A DNA stretch of 25,884 nt, taken from positions 1 through 25,884 of the forward strand of contig BNUJ01000005.1 of NCBI GenBank assembly GCA_025997275.1. The letters are read 5' to 3'. The DNA is from Deferribacterales bacterium (GTDB lineage Bacteria; Chrysiogenota; Deferribacteres; Deferribacterales; JAISNW01). The translations under genes were made by a program, and so were the position numbers. How positions within the stretch are numbered: the stretch's first letter is position 1; every line of letters starts with the position of its first letter. This document shows, one piece after another, positions 15,674 to 21,404 of this stretch. The notes beneath the pieces are model-generated. The model did no database searches, had not been told where the DNA came from, and saw only the letters and a list, made by a program, of their open reading frames with translations.

Positions 15674-16526
15674 ATCATCAGACCCCAAAATACTTATCAA
15701 GTACATAGTTGCTGTTTTTAATTTCCTTGCTGGCACTGACGTTGCCACGCCAGACGACATAGAACTCAACACATTAGAGAACGTTTTGTTTATGGATAGA
15801 CGTAATGACTTGTCTTTTGTTATAGGGAAAGACAAGCTGGTTGTACTAGTGGAACATCAATCAACCGTCAACCACAATATGCCTTTGAGGTTTTTAGAGT
15901 ATATTACCCGTGTATATGAGAAAATGATAGATAACGATAAACTCTATAAAGCAAAAAAGTTGACAATTCCTCGTCCAGAGTTTATAGTGTTATATAATGG
16001 TATTGATAAGATGCTAGATGAAAGCACGTTGAGGCTGTCTGATATGTTTAATATAGAGGCATTGACAACAGGTAAGGATAGGCAAGGCTTTTTAGAGCTA
16101 GAAGTTAAGGTGTTTAACGTAAATAACGGACGCAACAGTGCAATATTGGACAAATGTAGAGCCTTAAAACAATATGCGGGGTTTGTAGAGATGGCAAGAA
16201 AACACACAGAATACGTTGCTCCTGATAGCACAAATCCTTTAGAGCAAGCTATGGAAGCCGCAGTAAAGGAATGCATAGAAAAAGGAATATTGAAAGAGTT
16301 TCTAATAGAGAACTCTAAGGAGGTAATAAATATGCTTACAGCAGAGTTTAGCTTGGAAACAGCAAGAAGGGTATGGCGTGAAGAGGCTTTTGAGGAAGGG
16401 GAGGAAAGAGGCAAGCAGCAACTCTCTCAAGAATTGTTGTCCCTCCTTGAAAGTGGCGATATGGATGCATTAAGGCGTACTATTGCAAGTGGAGCTAAAC
16501 TGAAAGATACGGACATAATAAGCTGA
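15615..16526 (+). CDS. Rpn-family PD-(D/E)XK nuclease, copy 1, 5' end replaced
   Basis: From about 15677 on, this is a member of the Rpn family (Transposase_31 / recombination-promoting nuclease): SDPKILIKY..., then NTLENVLFMDRRNDLSFVIG and VLVEHQSTVNHNMPLRFLEYI, which hold the PD-(D/E)XK core with the acidic D and the E-x-Q variant, and later RPEFIVLYNG. The usual N-terminal block (YKDSVFTKLF in copy 2) is absent. The only upstream in-frame ATG (15615) lies inside the TIGR02757 gene in another frame, giving about 20 unrelated residues. Another possible start is ATG 15792 just before DRRND. The nuclease may therefore be impaired. An internal start for the C-terminal domain is described separately. 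Confidence 0.75.
   Translation: MNARQCAKSVRIGSIACLSKSSDPKILIKYIVAVFNFLAGTDVATPDDIELNTLENVLFMDRRNDLSFVIGKDKLVVLVEHQSTVNHNMPLRFLEYITRVYEKMIDNDKLYKAKKLTIPRPEFIVLYNGIDKMLDESTLRLSDMFNIEALTTGKDRQGFLELEVKVFNVNNGRNSAILDKCRALKQYAGFVEMARKHTEYVAPDSTNPLEQAMEAAVKECIEKGILKEFLIENSKEVINMLTAEFSLETARRVWREEAFEEGEERGKQQLSQELLSLLESGDMDALRRTIASGAKLKDTDIIS
16332..16526 (+). CDS. Possible intragenic short Rpn product (copy 1 C-terminal domain)
   Basis: Inside the Rpn frame, a near-perfect ribosome site AAGGAGGT (16317-16324) precedes ATG 16332 at a seven-base spacing. It would give a separate 64-residue helical C-terminal protein (MLTAEFSLETARRV... to TDIIS). In E. coli Rpn proteins, a short product made from such an internal start blocks the full-length toxic nuclease. 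The same site is conserved in the other two copies here, but translation from it is inferred. Confidence 0.5.
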   Translation: MLTAEFSLETARRVWREEAFEEGEERGKQQLSQELLSLLESGDMDALRRTIASGAKLKDTDIIS

Positions 16527-16554
16527 TAATACTTATGTCCTATACAACAAAACA

Positions 16555-16577
16555 AGCCTGCCATGTTATGGCAGGCT
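16555..16577 (-). terminator. Hairpin terminator between Rpn copy 1 and the TM2 gene
   Basis: A perfect 8-bp stem AGCCTGCC/GGCAGGCT with a seven-base loop is followed on the minus strand by TGTTTTGTTG, fitting the end of the leftward TM2 transcript. On the plus strand it is followed by only a few T, so it is weaker for the Rpn gene. A second inverted repeat, GGACATAA-N14-TTATGTCC (16511-16540), spans the Rpn stop codon. Confidence 0.65.
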
Positions 16578-16632
16578 ATTATGGATATAAAACAGAGGCT
16601 ATGGAACACAGTGTCAATCTAGTATGAACTCT

Positions 16633-16968
16633 TTAACCCTTTGAGGTAATAAGATTACCCTCTGCGTCCGTGAACTTGCCACAAACGATTAAAATAATGT
16701 CTATTAGAGACCAAATTCCAAGCCCACCAAGTGTAAGAAGTTTCAGAATGCCAGTCCCCACTTTGCCTACATAGAATCTGTCAACACCTAGCCAGCCTAA
16801 GAAAAGCGACAAGAGCAGTAGAGTGAGCCACCTAGAGTTGGTTTCTCCGCCACCACTATGTTTTTGCCGAACACCGCATTTAGGACAAAGTTCTGCCTCT
16901 TTCTTGATAATTGCTCCACAAGATGAGCAAAAAGACTCATCCGCTTGTTTTTGTTGAACTTCACTCAT
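16633..16968 (-). CDS. Zinc-ribbon and TM2 domain membrane protein
   Basis: The 111-residue protein starts with a zinc ribbon of two CxxC pairs (CSSCG near residue 14 and CPKCG near residue 28). A short linker and a TM2 domain follow, with two hydrophobic helices (LTLLLLSLFLGWLGVDRFY and GILKLLTLGGLGIWSLIDIILI) carrying the conserved G-x-x-G-x-DRFY turn. The function of such proteins is unknown. It begins 11 bases after the truncated RhuM gene on the same strand, behind AAGGGA, so it probably shares that transcript. It ends in a convergent terminator. Confidence 0.85.
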   Translation of the reverse strand: MSEVQQKQADESFCSSCGAIIKKEAELCPKCGVRQKHSGGGETNSRWLTLLLLSLFLGWLGVDRFYVGKVGTGILKLLTLGGLGIWSLIDIILIVCGKFTDAEGNLITSKG

Positions 16969-16979
16969 ATCTGATTCCC

Positions 16980-17276
16980 TTAGCCTACCGATATGATTGC
17001 GTCAAGATTATAAAAATTAGTCTCTTTAGTTTGTGTTTTGCCTAATATAGCACCATGCAGAGTGGTTGTTTCCATTTTGGAAATAACCACTCTTTCATCA
17101 AGCTCCCCCTCTTCAAAAATATTTTTTAGGTGCTTGTTTATAGCAGGGATTTGCACGTTAAAAAGCACTGACATTGCCTTTTGCGTGAGCCATAGGGTTT
17201 CGTCCCTCACCACCACGTCTATCTTGACGTTTTCTTGCGGTGTGCTGTAGAGCAGAAATTGTAGTTCTTTATTCAC
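16980..17276 (-). pseudogene. RhuM-family protein, truncated after the N-terminal domain
   Basis: The 98 residues match the N-terminal domain of the RhuM family: VKIDVVVRDETLWLTQKAMSVLF, then HLKNIFEEGELDE and FYNLDAIISVG. In relatives the chain continues with YRV... for roughly 200 more residues; here the next codon is TAA and the following sequence is the TM2 gene's leader. It starts at GTG 17276, which overlaps the stop of the collapsed hsdM gene. RhuM genes often sit inside type I restriction-modification loci, in agreement with this neighbour. I regard it as a 3'-deleted remnant that may still be expressed. Confidence 0.8.
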
Positions 17277-17452
17277 GAATTACCCCCCCCCTCAATCTCC
17301 GTGCGCAGGACGTTCTCCCGTGTAACGATTTCTGCAATACGTGCATTCAGCTGAGTTATATCCACCGCCTCGCGCGTGTCGTTTGCTATGCGCCAAATAG
17401 TCGCATGCAGTGCGCTACGTTCAGTCTCTTTTTTGTTGTCTGCATTCGGCAT
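17273..17452 (-). pseudogene. hsdM: Internally deleted type I restriction-modification methylase gene (hsdM remnant)
   Basis: A 59-residue frame starts at ATG 17452 behind GGAGG. Its first half (ERSALHATIWRIAND) is the N-terminus of a type I methylase subunit. Its second half (ITQLNARIAEIVTRENVLRTEIE) looks like the coiled C-terminal end of the same subunit. The central several hundred residues, including the catalytic domain, are missing, and the two ends are joined in frame. A run of nine G (17283-17291) lies just before the stop. No specificity or restriction subunit is present. The frame ends overlapping the RhuM start. Confidence 0.7.
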
Positions 17453-17473
17453 TGCTACAAATCCTCCAAGTCA

Positions 17474-17502
17474 ATCCTACACTAAGCGTCAACGAAAATC
17501 AA
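17474..17502 (-). promoter_or_regulatory. Possible promoter of the hsdM remnant-RhuM-TM2 unit
   Basis: TTGATT (17497-17502) and TAGGAT (17474-17479) stand 17 bases apart on the minus strand, followed by GGAGG and the ATG at 17452. The boxes are only fair matches. Confidence 0.4.
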
Positions 17503-17534
17503 GGTGGTGACTTATGTTATTGATATGTAAAAGA

Positions 17535-17610
17535 CTTGGCATAGCAAACGGCTGTAAATATGAACGCTCGGCGATGTGCGAAAAGTGCGGGAATAGGGAG
17601 CATTGCGTGT
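17535..17610 (+). pseudogene. Right copy of the repeat: displaced TIGR02757 gene end
   Basis: This stretch encodes RLGIANGCKYERSAMCEKC followed by a related tail ending HCVCV, a diverged copy (67 of 76 bases) of the C-terminus of the TIGR02757 gene 1.9 kb upstream. It lacks the rest of the gene. It could be the original gene end displaced by insertion of the accessory patch, or the end of a second allele brought in by recombination. A frame from ATG 17514 runs through it to 17696 but does not resemble a known protein outside the repeat. Confidence 0.8.
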
Positions 17611-17749
17611 GTGTAAATCCTATTGTGCAAAGTGCGGGGTTTCTATTATGCATAATGCGGACTTTCTACTTTACTTTTTGCGGGATTACGGAATAAATGA
17701 CAATTACTTTCTAAACTTGTGTGAAAAGTCCTGAGCGTATAGTCTTGAT
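17603..17749 (+). other. Possible small cysteine-pair protein or gene remnant
   Basis: A TTG-initiated 48-codon frame encodes a CAKCG zinc-ribbon-like pair followed by NADFLLYFLRDYGINDNYF, then a stop at 17749, overlapping the 3' end of cobM on the other strand. The composition is protein-like, but there is no clear ribosome site. It may be the tail of a lost gene. Confidence 0.25.
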
Positions 17750-18441
17750 GGTGTCGCCAATCGTTTAGCAACAACTTCGCCTACTATCAGTATCGCATGC
17801 TCTGTTATGCCCGTTGCAAGCTCTGAGATGTTAGACAACGTGCCACGCACAACCTTTTCATCCGCCCAGCTAGCCCTATACACAACAGCTGCTGGCGTAT
17901 CAGTCGCCCTGCCACAAGAGATTATCCGAGCCGTCAGCTCCTTTAACATTGACATTGACAGATACAGGCACAACGTGCCGCCAGCCTTTACGATATTCTC
18001 AAAGTTTTCTGGCACGGCAGTCCTGCCCGCATAGCGCGTAATAATAACCGTTTGCGATATATCAGGTAGCGTCAATTCGCACTTTAATGCAGCGGCGGCG
18101 GCAAAGAGCGAGGTGACCCCCGGTATAACCTCATAACTAATACCCGCCTCGTCTAGTAGCAGCATTTGTTCAAGGATTGCCCCATATATAGATGGCTCGC
18201 CCGTATGCAGACGTGCTACATCAGAACCAGCAACGTCAGCCGATTTCATTACACCTACTATCTCGCCCAGCGTCATAGTTGCGGAGTTGTAGATTTTCGC
18301 GTCTGTCTGACAATGCGTAAGCACATCAGGCGATACTAAACTGCCCGCCGTTATGACAACGGGACAATGCGACAATGCTTTATAGCCCTTTAGTGTAATT
18401 AGTTCGGGGTCGCCCGGACCCGCGCCTATGAAATATATCAT
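17704..18441 (-). CDS. cobM: Precorrin-4 / cobalt-precorrin-4 C11-methyltransferase
   Basis: The 245-residue enzyme methylates C11 of the corrin ring during cobalamin (vitamin B12) synthesis, using S-adenosylmethionine. It has the tetrapyrrole-methylase signatures: the N-terminal FIGAGPGDPELIT, ARLHTGEPSIYGA (the conserved GDP/GEPS-type loop) and EVIPGVTSLFAAAAAL. The length fits CbiF/CobM. The naming cbiF or cobM depends on whether the pathway is the anaerobic or aerobic one; an anaerobic route is more likely given the other genes. It overlaps the DUF2156 gene by four bases. No other cobalamin gene is in the window. Confidence 0.9.
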   Translation of the reverse strand: MIYFIGAGPGDPELITLKGYKALSHCPVVITAGSLVSPDVLTHCQTDAKIYNSATMTLGEIVGVMKSADVAGSDVARLHTGEPSIYGAILEQMLLLDEAGISYEVIPGVTSLFAAAAALKCELTLPDISQTVIITRYAGRTAVPENFENIVKAGGTLCLYLSMSMLKELTARIISCGRATDTPAAVVYRASWADEKVVRGTLSNISELATGITEHAILIVGEVVAKRLATPSRLYAQDFSHKFRK

Positions 18442-19310
18442 TTTAAGCGCACTCTGTATTTATCGTTCATAATATCGGTAATATACGTTGACTTCGCCTG
18501 TTTAAGCCCCTCTTTACCTAAATCTTGCTCAAAATTCAAAAAGTCATATTTAGCCAGCTGTTGCGACTCTGCAAGGCTCATATACATGTGTGCATATATC
18601 CCCTTAAAACTTATGTTCCCCTTAGCAAAGTGCAACACAAACGTGTTGTCGTTCAGCTCCTCGCCTAAGAGCAAGCCAGATGGTTTCTCGCCACTGCCCG
18701 CATCGGCATAGTAAATCTGCCCTTTCAACCCCATCTCATCGCAACGCAAGAGTGCTTCTCTGCAAACCTCGTAATCGGTATCTTCTACAGGGTTTTCACT
18801 CAAGCGCAACCACTCGTCTAATATCGTCAGTGCATCCCGCTCTCCCGCACAGCTGTAAGGCTCATCCCTATGTGCATAAGTGCGATATTGCTTGACTAGG
18901 TTGCGTTTTTTGTGCAGGTATCTGCCCGGATAGGTCGCAATGCGCTCCCGTTTATAGACATAGTCAGAATCACCCACGTTAAAGCTATACGAATAAATGC
19001 TTTCAGGAAATATTGATAGGTCGCTTGCCGCAACGGGGAATAGTGAGAACCCCTCTGCCATCACCTCCCGTAGGATAGTCTCATTGCCAGCAGAGAGCGG
19101 AAAAAGTGGCATAACATAACGCTCGCCGTCGTAGGTAATGCCCTGCAAGAACATTAGCCCATCACGGCGCAAGATTCTATAGTCGTGCTGAGTGCGGAAC
19201 AAATATAGATTGGCAAAACAGTATTCGCTAAATGGCGCATTTACTGCGCGGACAAGCTGAGCAAATTCCTGTTTATGTGCTAGTTCTAGTTTCTCTTCAC
19301 TTAAAGTCAT
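18438..19310 (-). CDS. DUF2156 family protein (phosphatidylglycerol lysyltransferase C-terminal-like)
   Basis: The 290-residue protein belongs to the DUF2156 family, which has a double GNAT-like fold related to aminoacyl-phosphatidylglycerol synthases. Visible blocks include FSEYCFANLYLF near the N-terminus, PGRYLHKKRNLVKQY in the middle, GLLLGEELNDNTFVLHFAKGN and, near the C-terminus, YDFLNFEQDLGKEGLKQAKSTY. No membrane helices are present, so it is the soluble form. Its substrate is unknown. The stop overlaps the cobM start, and the thioesterase gene lies 36 bases upstream, so all three are probably co-transcribed. Confidence 0.85.
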   Translation of the reverse strand: MTLSEEKLELAHKQEFAQLVRAVNAPFSEYCFANLYLFRTQHDYRILRRDGLMFLQGITYDGERYVMPLFPLSAGNETILREVMAEGFSLFPVAASDLSIFPESIYSYSFNVGDSDYVYKRERIATYPGRYLHKKRNLVKQYRTYAHRDEPYSCAGERDALTILDEWLRLSENPVEDTDYEVCREALLRCDEMGLKGQIYYADAGSGEKPSGLLLGEELNDNTFVLHFAKGNISFKGIYAHMYMSLAESQQLAKYDFLNFEQDLGKEGLKQAKSTYITDIMNDKYRVRLK

Positions 19311-19346
19311 AGCAACAGTATAACAGGGGGGCTACTGATTTGCAAG

Positions 19347-19793
19347 CTATTTATAAATGCCGTCGTCTTCCCCTTTGATGTAGTAAATGCCGCGCCCGCT
19401 AGCAACAAGCTCTCGTTTGCCGTCCTTTTCAGTGAATATCTCGCCCGTGCCATGCACTACTGTCTTGCCACCCCTAAACAGATTGCCTTCGGCAAATAGA
19501 ACATCGTCTAGTTGTGCAGGTTTATGATAGAAAGTAGATAGTTCTAGCGTAACAATTTTAAGTTTAAGCGTTCTAATAGCAACGCCGATTGCCGTGTCTA
19601 GCAGTGCGGCAGTAAGTCCTCCGTGTGCAATACCATAAGGATTAGAATATTCAGGCTTCATAGGTATCCTCAGACGTGCAAAGCCACTAGCCGTCTCCAA
19701 TACCTCCATCCCAACAAAATTCAAAAACGGCACACTCTTATAGTGTTCTTTAATAAATACAGCCCAATCTTGCTCGTTAGAATTATCAGGCAT
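19347..19793 (-). CDS. PaaI-like hotdog-fold thioesterase
   Basis: The 148-residue protein is a single hotdog-fold domain of the PaaI/YdiI thioesterase type. The signature PYGIAHGGLTAALLDTAIGVA forms the central helix and active-site region, followed by TLELSTFYHKPA and the strand-rich C-terminus. These enzymes hydrolyse acyl-CoA thioesters; the specific substrate is not evident. I begin at ATG 19793 because a strong GGGAGGGGG site precedes it, which a longer frame from 19820 would include as coding sequence. It is the first gene of a leftward operon with the DUF2156 gene and cobM. Confidence 0.88.
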   Translation of the reverse strand: MPDNSNEQDWAVFIKEHYKSVPFLNFVGMEVLETASGFARLRIPMKPEYSNPYGIAHGGLTAALLDTAIGVAIRTLKLKIVTLELSTFYHKPAQLDDVLFAEGNLFRGGKTVVHGTGEIFTEKDGKRELVASGRGIYYIKGEDDGIYK

Positions 19794-19827
19794 AGCCAGC
19801 CCCCTCCCATTGAAACACAACGGGACT

Positions 19828-19856
19828 ATATTAGCTTATTTTGACAAAAGGGTCAA
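19828..19856 (-). promoter_or_regulatory. Promoter of the thioesterase-DUF2156-cobM operon
   Basis: TTGACC (19851-19856) and TAATAT (19828-19833) are separated by exactly 17 bases on the minus strand. The predicted start lies about 28 bases before the ATG at 19793. Confidence 0.75.
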
Positions 19857-19877
19857 GCGGAGCAACTATCCGAAAAC

Positions 19878-20093
19878 TTATGATAGTTCAAGATGAGGCT
19901 GGTTTAGTTCTTTTAACTCGGCAAGTGAAAGCCCCGCGAGGTCTGCAACATCATATACGGAGTAGCCTTTCGCCAAGAGATTTTTGGCAACTTCTAGCTT
20001 ACCTTGTAGCTCACCTCTCAGTAAGCCTATTTCAACGCCTTCTTCTAGCCAAACTTGTTGTGCCACGTTGAGGTCAAACTCTTCTGTCAACAT
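19878..20093 (-). CDS. Possible intragenic short Rpn product (copy 2 C-terminal domain)
   Basis: A GGAGGT site (20101-20106) lies seven bases before an in-frame ATG at 20093 and would give a 71-residue C-terminal product (MLTEEFDLNVAQQV... to PHLELS). This product does not depend on reading through the amber codon. By analogy with the short E. coli Rpn proteins it could act as an antitoxin; this is inference. Confidence 0.5.
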   Translation of the reverse strand: MLTEEFDLNVAQQVWLEEGVEIGLLRGELQGKLEVAKNLLAKGYSVYDVADLAGLSLAELKELNQPHLELS

Positions 20094-20777
20094 GTTCATT
20101 ACCTCCGTTGAATTATCAACTAAAAAATCCTTCAATATCCCCTTACTTATACATTCCCTTATTGCCCTTTCCATTGCCTCCGCTAATGCACCCTTGTCCC
20201 TGCTATTTATACCCTTTGTCTCTCGTTTAACTACCTCTATAAACTCTGCATAATCACCTAGTGTCTTACTACTACCCAATATGTCTTTGTTATGCCCGCT
20301 ATTAACATTCAGCACCTTTACTTCTAGCTCCAATAAGGCTTTATCCTCTAGTCCCGCCTTAGCAAACAGAGAGGACAGTTTCTTTGTGTCTTTATCGGGT
20401 ATATCCTCATTGCCATTATATAACACTATAAACTCTGGACGAGGAATTGTCAACATCCTACGTCTATATATTGCTTTGCTGTCTATGAGCTTTTCATAAA
20501 CACGAGCGATATATATTAGTAGTCGTAAGGGCATATTCTCATCTATCGTTGACTGGTGCTCTATCAAGACGACTAACTTGTCCCCTATAACGAATGAAAC
20601 ATCGTTGCGGCGATTCATAAACAGAACTCTATCTAACGTGTTGATTATAACGCCGTCTGAAACGTTGTAATGCGCACCTGATATGGCATTATATAGCTCA
20701 ACGAGCTTGTCCTATTCAGAGAACAGTTTTGTAAAGACACTATCCTTATATTCCCTGTTGGGGTTGTTGTCCGACAT
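19878..20777 (-). pseudogene. Rpn-family nuclease, copy 2, interrupted by an amber codon
   Basis: From ATG 20777 the frame encodes the complete Rpn N-terminus (MSDNNPNREYKDSVFTKLFSE) and then TAG at 20712-20714, codon 22. Beyond it the same frame is open for the rest of the protein: the PD-(D/E)XK core (RRNDVSFVI and VLIEHQSTIDENMPLRLLIYI), RPEFIVLYNG and a C-terminal domain ending LAGLSLAELKELNQPHLELS. Without the stop it would be 299 residues, a normal length. One C-to-T change (CAG to TAG) would explain it. Translation could restart at ATG 20618 just before the core. It lies 70 bases downstream of the XRE regulator on the same strand. Confidence 0.85.
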
Positions 20778-20785
20778 AATACGGG

Positions 20786-20814
20786 ATACTATAACAAAAA
20801 CGGGAAATGGTCAA
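20786..20814 (-). promoter_or_regulatory. Promoter of Rpn copy 2, giving a nearly leaderless transcript
   Basis: TTGACC (20809-20814) and TAGTAT (20786-20791) are separated by 17 bases on the minus strand. The transcript should begin only two to four bases before ATG 20777, and no Shine-Dalgarno is present, so full-length translation would be leaderless and inefficient compared with the internal site. Confidence 0.6.
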
Positions 20815-20846
20815 GTATTATACATAGCTAGTAGTCAGCTTGACTT

Positions 20847-21077
20847 TTACTCCAATAAATCCTTATAGTCCACTTGCAGGGCGCATTTTATAGCTATAAG
20901 CTCCTCTAGCGATATGTGTCTGATGCCCGCCTCAATCTTTGCAAGTGTTCCACGTGATATGTCGCAGTCGGCAAGCTGCATTAAGGCGGCAAGTTTCTCC
21001 TGAGTCATACTCAGACCATTGCGGAAAGCCCGTATGCGACTACCAATACCCTTGTTGCTCTTTATTCCTTGTTTCAT
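20847..21077 (-). CDS. Small XRE-family HTH transcriptional regulator
   Basis: The 76-residue protein is essentially one lambda-repressor-like helix-turn-helix domain: IRAFRNGLSMTQEKLAALM forms helices 1-2, ISRGTLAKIEAG the recognition helix and LEELIAIKCALQVD the last helices. It is divergent from the zinc-ribbon/PLD operon, and the shared 126-base gap contains several inverted repeats that fit a dimeric repressor. A perfect 19-base palindrome covers its own start codon. It probably controls itself and the facing operon; the Rpn copy downstream on the same strand might also be affected. Confidence 0.88.
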   Translation of the reverse strand: MKQGIKSNKGIGSRIRAFRNGLSMTQEKLAALMQLADCDISRGTLAKIEAGIRHISLEELIAIKCALQVDYKDLLE

Positions 21078-21089
21078 AAGTTATGAAAC
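21071..21089. promoter_or_regulatory. Perfect 19-bp palindrome over the XRE gene start codon
   Basis: GTTTCATAA-G-TTATGAAAC is a perfect inverted repeat with nine-base arms. It includes the ATG of the XRE gene (minus strand 21077-21075) and the bases just upstream. It could be a repressor site, or in RNA a hairpin that hides the start codon. Confidence 0.6.
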
Positions 21090-21094
21090 TATTT

Positions 21095-21114
21095 ATGCTC
21101 TAATATCAGAACAT
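21095..21114. promoter_or_regulatory. Imperfect third operator-like repeat
   Basis: ATGCTC-N8-GAACAT has the same architecture as the two perfect operators nearby, with one mismatched position between the arms. Its start is 21 bases, two helical turns, from that of the first perfect site, and it lies in the presumed promoter of the XRE gene. Confidence 0.45.
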
Positions 21115-21115
21115 A

Positions 21116-21135
21116 TTGCTCCAGTTTTAGAGCAA
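21116..21135. promoter_or_regulatory. Operator 1: TTGCTC-N8-GAGCAA
   Basis: A perfect inverted repeat with six-base arms and an eight-base spacer, identical in arms and spacer length to operator 2. It lies just upstream of the -35 box of the zinc-ribbon operon. Confidence 0.7.
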
Positions 21136-21142
21136 AATTTCC

Positions 21143-21171
21143 TTGACAAGCCGAAAAATCGCATATATTAT
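21143..21171 (+). promoter_or_regulatory. Promoter of the zinc-ribbon / PLD nuclease operon
   Basis: A perfect TTGACA (21143-21148) and TATTAT (21166-21171) with the ideal 17-base spacer predict strong transcription from about 21178. It is bracketed by operators 1 and 2, the second of which covers the end of the -10 box and the start point, so tight repression is expected. Confidence 0.8.
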
Positions 21172-21190
21172 TGCTCTAAATATGGAGCAA
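21171..21190. promoter_or_regulatory. Operator 2: TTGCTC-N8-GAGCAA
   Basis: A perfect inverted repeat identical in arms and spacer length to operator 1, with starts 55 bases apart. It overlaps the last base of the -10 box and the predicted transcript start and ends where the ribosome site AAGGAG begins. Confidence 0.7.
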
Positions 21191-21203
21191 AAGGAGATGC
21201 CTT

Positions 21204-21404
21204 ATGAAATGTCCTAAGTGTAACGAAGAGGAAATGAATAGTTTTGTGGTTCAAAAACAAACAGGTTGTCTGGGTGTGCTAGGTCACCTACTTCTAGGGA
21301 GTTTTACGCTTGGAGCATGGTGGGTAATTCTACTATTGCGTGGAAGAAAAAGTAGCATAAAGCAGCTTTGCCCGAAATGTGGCTATGAAATAGTTAATGG
21401 CTAG
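21204..21404 (+). CDS. Small zinc-ribbon membrane protein
   Basis: The 66-residue protein has CPKC at residues 3-6, a central hydrophobic stretch (LGVLGHLLLGSFTLGAWWVILLL) and CPKCG near residue 58. The split arrangement, with half of a zinc site on each side of a membrane-inserting segment, is reminiscent of LITAF-like folds, in which both CxxC pairs come together on one membrane face; I cannot confirm the family. ATG 21204 follows AAGGAG. Its end overlaps the PLD nuclease start by eight bases, so the two are made together under XRE control. Confidence 0.75.
   Translation: MKCPKCNEEEMNSFVVQKQTGCLGVLGHLLLGSFTLGAWWVILLLRGRKSSIKQLCPKCGYEIVNG

Noticed and set aside
16511..16540. Inverted repeat across the Rpn copy 1 stop codon as a terminator
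   Set aside because: It has a 14-base loop, an AT-rich stem and no T-run. The better hairpin is at 16555-16577.
17240..17485. Plus-strand open frame of 81 codons
   Set aside because: It is antisense to the recognisable hsdM remnant and has no family resemblance.
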